Source: Eumeta japonica (taxonomy: Eukaryota > Arthropoda > Insecta > Lepidoptera > Psychidae). Taken from it: a stretch of DNA of 64,000 nucleotides. Under the pieces are notes generated by a model. It searched no databases. It was not told the DNA's origin and was given only the letters and a program-made list of their open reading frames with translations. The position numbers were made by a program, and so were the translations under genes. The DNA is taken from positions 1-64,000 of the forward strand of contig BGZK01000714.1 of the NCBI GenBank assembly GCA_005406025.1, in the 5' to 3' direction. Shown piece after piece: positions 62,166 through 64,000 of this stretch. Position 1 is the first letter of the stretch, and each line of letters opens with the position of its first letter.

Positions 62166-62907
62166 TGACCGCCTTTCAAACATTACATTAAAAAAAAAAT
62201 TAACAATTTTTTTCTATTACATTAATATAAATAAGAATTAACTATATTTATTAAGGTATAGAACTTTAAAAAATACAACACTTGAAGCATAGGAATCAAA
62301 GAACGGCAATATAAAAAAAATGCTTATAACATTTTGAATGGAAATATAGGCCATTACCACAATTATATGTTCTACTTAAATATTTCTCTCCTTTTTTGTT
62401 AGATTGTCAATTTATATTGCTGATAATTTCATGGTTGGGTTGGCAAATTTGTAATTGTTTCTAATTAGAGAAATGAGTATTTACAGAAACGCTTTTTTTT
62501 TACTTCGAACTTATTTTTTAAAGAAGATAATAATGAAACAGACAAAGACAGTGTTGTAATTGGTTTAAATTATAAAATACTTCGTCAACATCGTAGTATT
62601 TTAAGAAACAGATGACAATACCGTTATCAGTAATGTAATTGTTTTCTATTACCTTGACTTCAATTGTTAAATAATAAAATTTATTGAAAGCATGGACTTT
62701 GTTACTAACAAAGCTTTGATTAAACAATTATCGCAAAATGATATTAATAAGAGTTTTGCTATTATTTAATTTTCGTGATTTTGCTGGTCAATTCACAGAA
62801 ATTATGAAAATGTATAAAACTATGAAAATATGTTATTAACAGTAGTGTATGTGCTCTTTAAGTTATGCAATGAGTGGTTTAATTTAAAACTAATTGATCA
62901 TTTCGTC

Positions 62908-62982
62908 ACTGGTCAGGATTGAACCGAGGCCGAAGCTTTTGATCCGAAGCCAGAGCTTTAACTACTGAGCAATTATCGCCCC
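62908..62982 (-). repeat. tRNA-derived SINE head (minus strand)
   Basis: On the minus strand GGGGCGATAATTGCTCAGTA is followed by GTTAAAGCTCTGG (D-arm/A-box region), then after about 30 bases CGGTTCAATCCTG (T-arm/B-box, 62926-62914). The acceptor arms do not pair, so it is not a working tRNA gene. The T-loop match to GGTTCRANYCC is exact. Confidence 0.55.
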
Positions 62983-63648
62983 AGAGCTCACATTCAAACT
63001 ATATCTAAGCTTCACCAGGTAAAATTTTCTTCTCTCTTAACATAAAAACTGTTTTTTATGACTGAATTAGTAAACTTAGATATATAGTTTTGCAAATTTT
63101 TTTGTCTCAAAACGATATCAAAACCGTTAAGATTGCATCCTATAAATCGATTAGATCTTGAATTTTATTTTTCGTCAATTACCGTTATTGTGATTTTTTA
63201 CTGAAAATTCATAATAATTAAAAATAGTCGATACCAATCAGAGAATAGAAAAATAGTTTTCTATTCGGGACAGAAGTTTCAAAATTGAATCAGTTGTTCC
63301 AAAGAGTACCCCTTGCTCAATATTTCCTATACACGCTATACCTTCTTATTAATAATATGAATGTAGACAAATAACAACCCGATACTTTTTAAAATGCTAT
63401 AAGGATTCAAGATTGTATAAATTAAACTATTTTTGAATTACCATAACTCTACTTTTTAATTTGCACTATTGTTTTGTTGTAACAATTAATGTTGTACGTA
63501 TGTACTAGAATATATTATTGATCCTATTACTCTATGGTCGAAATCATAGAGTATATTTATGTTTTGTCGAAATGTTTTGAGTAGGTTATAAAATACCATA
63601 GTATTTTGTTGTTTTGCATATTTTTTAACTGAAATTAAATGATAGAAT

Positions 63649-63771
63649 ATGAGTATTAAAGAAATATTTCAATATCTTAAAAAATCTGGGTGTTGCGATG
63701 CGTGCTGTGCGCGTTATATTAATATTAAAAATCCAGACGCATACAAGAACATCCATAACTTTATAACCAAG
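63649..63771 (+). CDS. First coding exon of a possible gene, PUS10-like N-terminus
   Basis: ATG at 63649 has A at -3 and in-frame TGA and TAG just before it. The frame reads IFQYLKKSGCCDACCARYIN, then IKNPDAYKN, and could splice at AAG/GTTTAC after codon 41 (63771, phase 0); without splicing it stops at 63840. A short helix followed by a CC-x-x-C-x-x-RY-like pair of cysteine clusters and a NP-AY stretch resembles the zinc-binding N-terminus of the tRNA pseudouridine synthase PUS10 as I remember it. Only 41 codons are available and the rest of the gene would lie beyond the window edge, so the identification is tentative. It is placed head to head with SLC37. Confidence 0.33.
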
Positions 63772-64000
63772 GTTTACAAATATTTTTTATTAGTAGATTG
63801 GCGACATAAGGCGTATTGTAAATTGATAAAATTATTGTAATTAATAAATTTATTTTACAGTACTACAATTTTTTGTATTCATTTATAGAAGACATAAACA
63901 TTCTTTAATAGAATCTTTGTTGTTATAATTCGAGAAACAGTATTAGTCATATAAGTTTAACAAAAGTACATTTTGATTGTTTTGATATTGATGATATTTA
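63772..64000. other. Window end: intron of the possible 63649 gene or intergenic
   Basis: AT-rich; no second exon seen before the window ends. Confidence 0.3.

Larger units (their letters stand above)
61816..63648. other. Divergent intergenic region upstream of SLC37 and of the possible gene at 63649
   Basis: Holds a perfect palindrome CATTTGACA-T-TGTCAAATG (62147-62165) within a cluster of TGACG/CGTCA-like half sites (about 62130-62170), and a tRNA-like SINE head at about 62910-62982. The rest is AT-rich. The promoters of both flanking genes probably lie here. Confidence 0.5.

Overview
This is a stretch of AT-rich animal DNA with spliced genes, long introns and many transposon relics. The repeats point to a lepidopteran (moth or butterfly): mariner elements, Helitron ends of the CTAG/GCCCGC type, RTE and Jockey LINE tails, and the GGGTTCCG dispersed repeat. 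The species cannot be told from the sequence. Exons stand out as GC-richer islands. No rRNA gene, CRISPR array or intact tRNA gene was seen.

Three genes can be reconstructed exon by exon with matching splice phases. (1) On the minus strand, 24780 to 11127, is an 11-exon gene for a 670-residue single-pass receptor-like protein. It has a signal peptide, one Ig domain, an LDL-receptor class A domain, a Cys-rich stalk, one membrane segment and a long cytoplasmic tail with three PPxY motifs. (2) On the plus strand, 28273 to 31573, is a 3-exon gene for the gamma-secretase subunit PEN-2 (101 residues). It lies head to head with gene 1. (3) On the minus strand, 61815 to 40202, is a 13-exon gene for an SLC37 sugar-phosphate/phosphate exchanger closest to SLC37A2 (524 residues). 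Its exon 8 carries one extra G that breaks the frame in the middle of a conserved motif. A fourth gene may begin at 63649 on the plus strand, head to head with SLC37. Only its first exon lies in the window, and it weakly resembles the N-terminus of PUS10.

Layout: 1-11 kb is intergenic and mostly featureless apart from one TIR element, a TA run, a CA-type microsatellite and two GC-richer patches. 11-25 kb is the receptor gene, with a MITE, a mariner remnant and the GGGTTCCG repeat in its introns. 25-28 kb is the divergent intergenic region with a Jockey LINE relic and a GC-rich block. 28-32 kb is pen-2, with a Helitron helicase relic just behind it. 32-40 kb is a repeat-rich gap with RTE, TIR-element and SINE pieces and a perfect 23-bp palindrome. 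40-62 kb is SLC37, whose introns hold a second MITE copy, a second GGGTTCCG repeat, a full-length but dead mariner, and a decayed DDE_4-type transposase. 62-64 kb is a short divergent promoter region and the start of the possible fourth gene.

The genes do not form a pathway. PEN-2 acts in intramembrane proteolysis and the Ig-LDLa protein is a type I membrane protein, so a protease-substrate link is possible but is pure speculation from adjacency.
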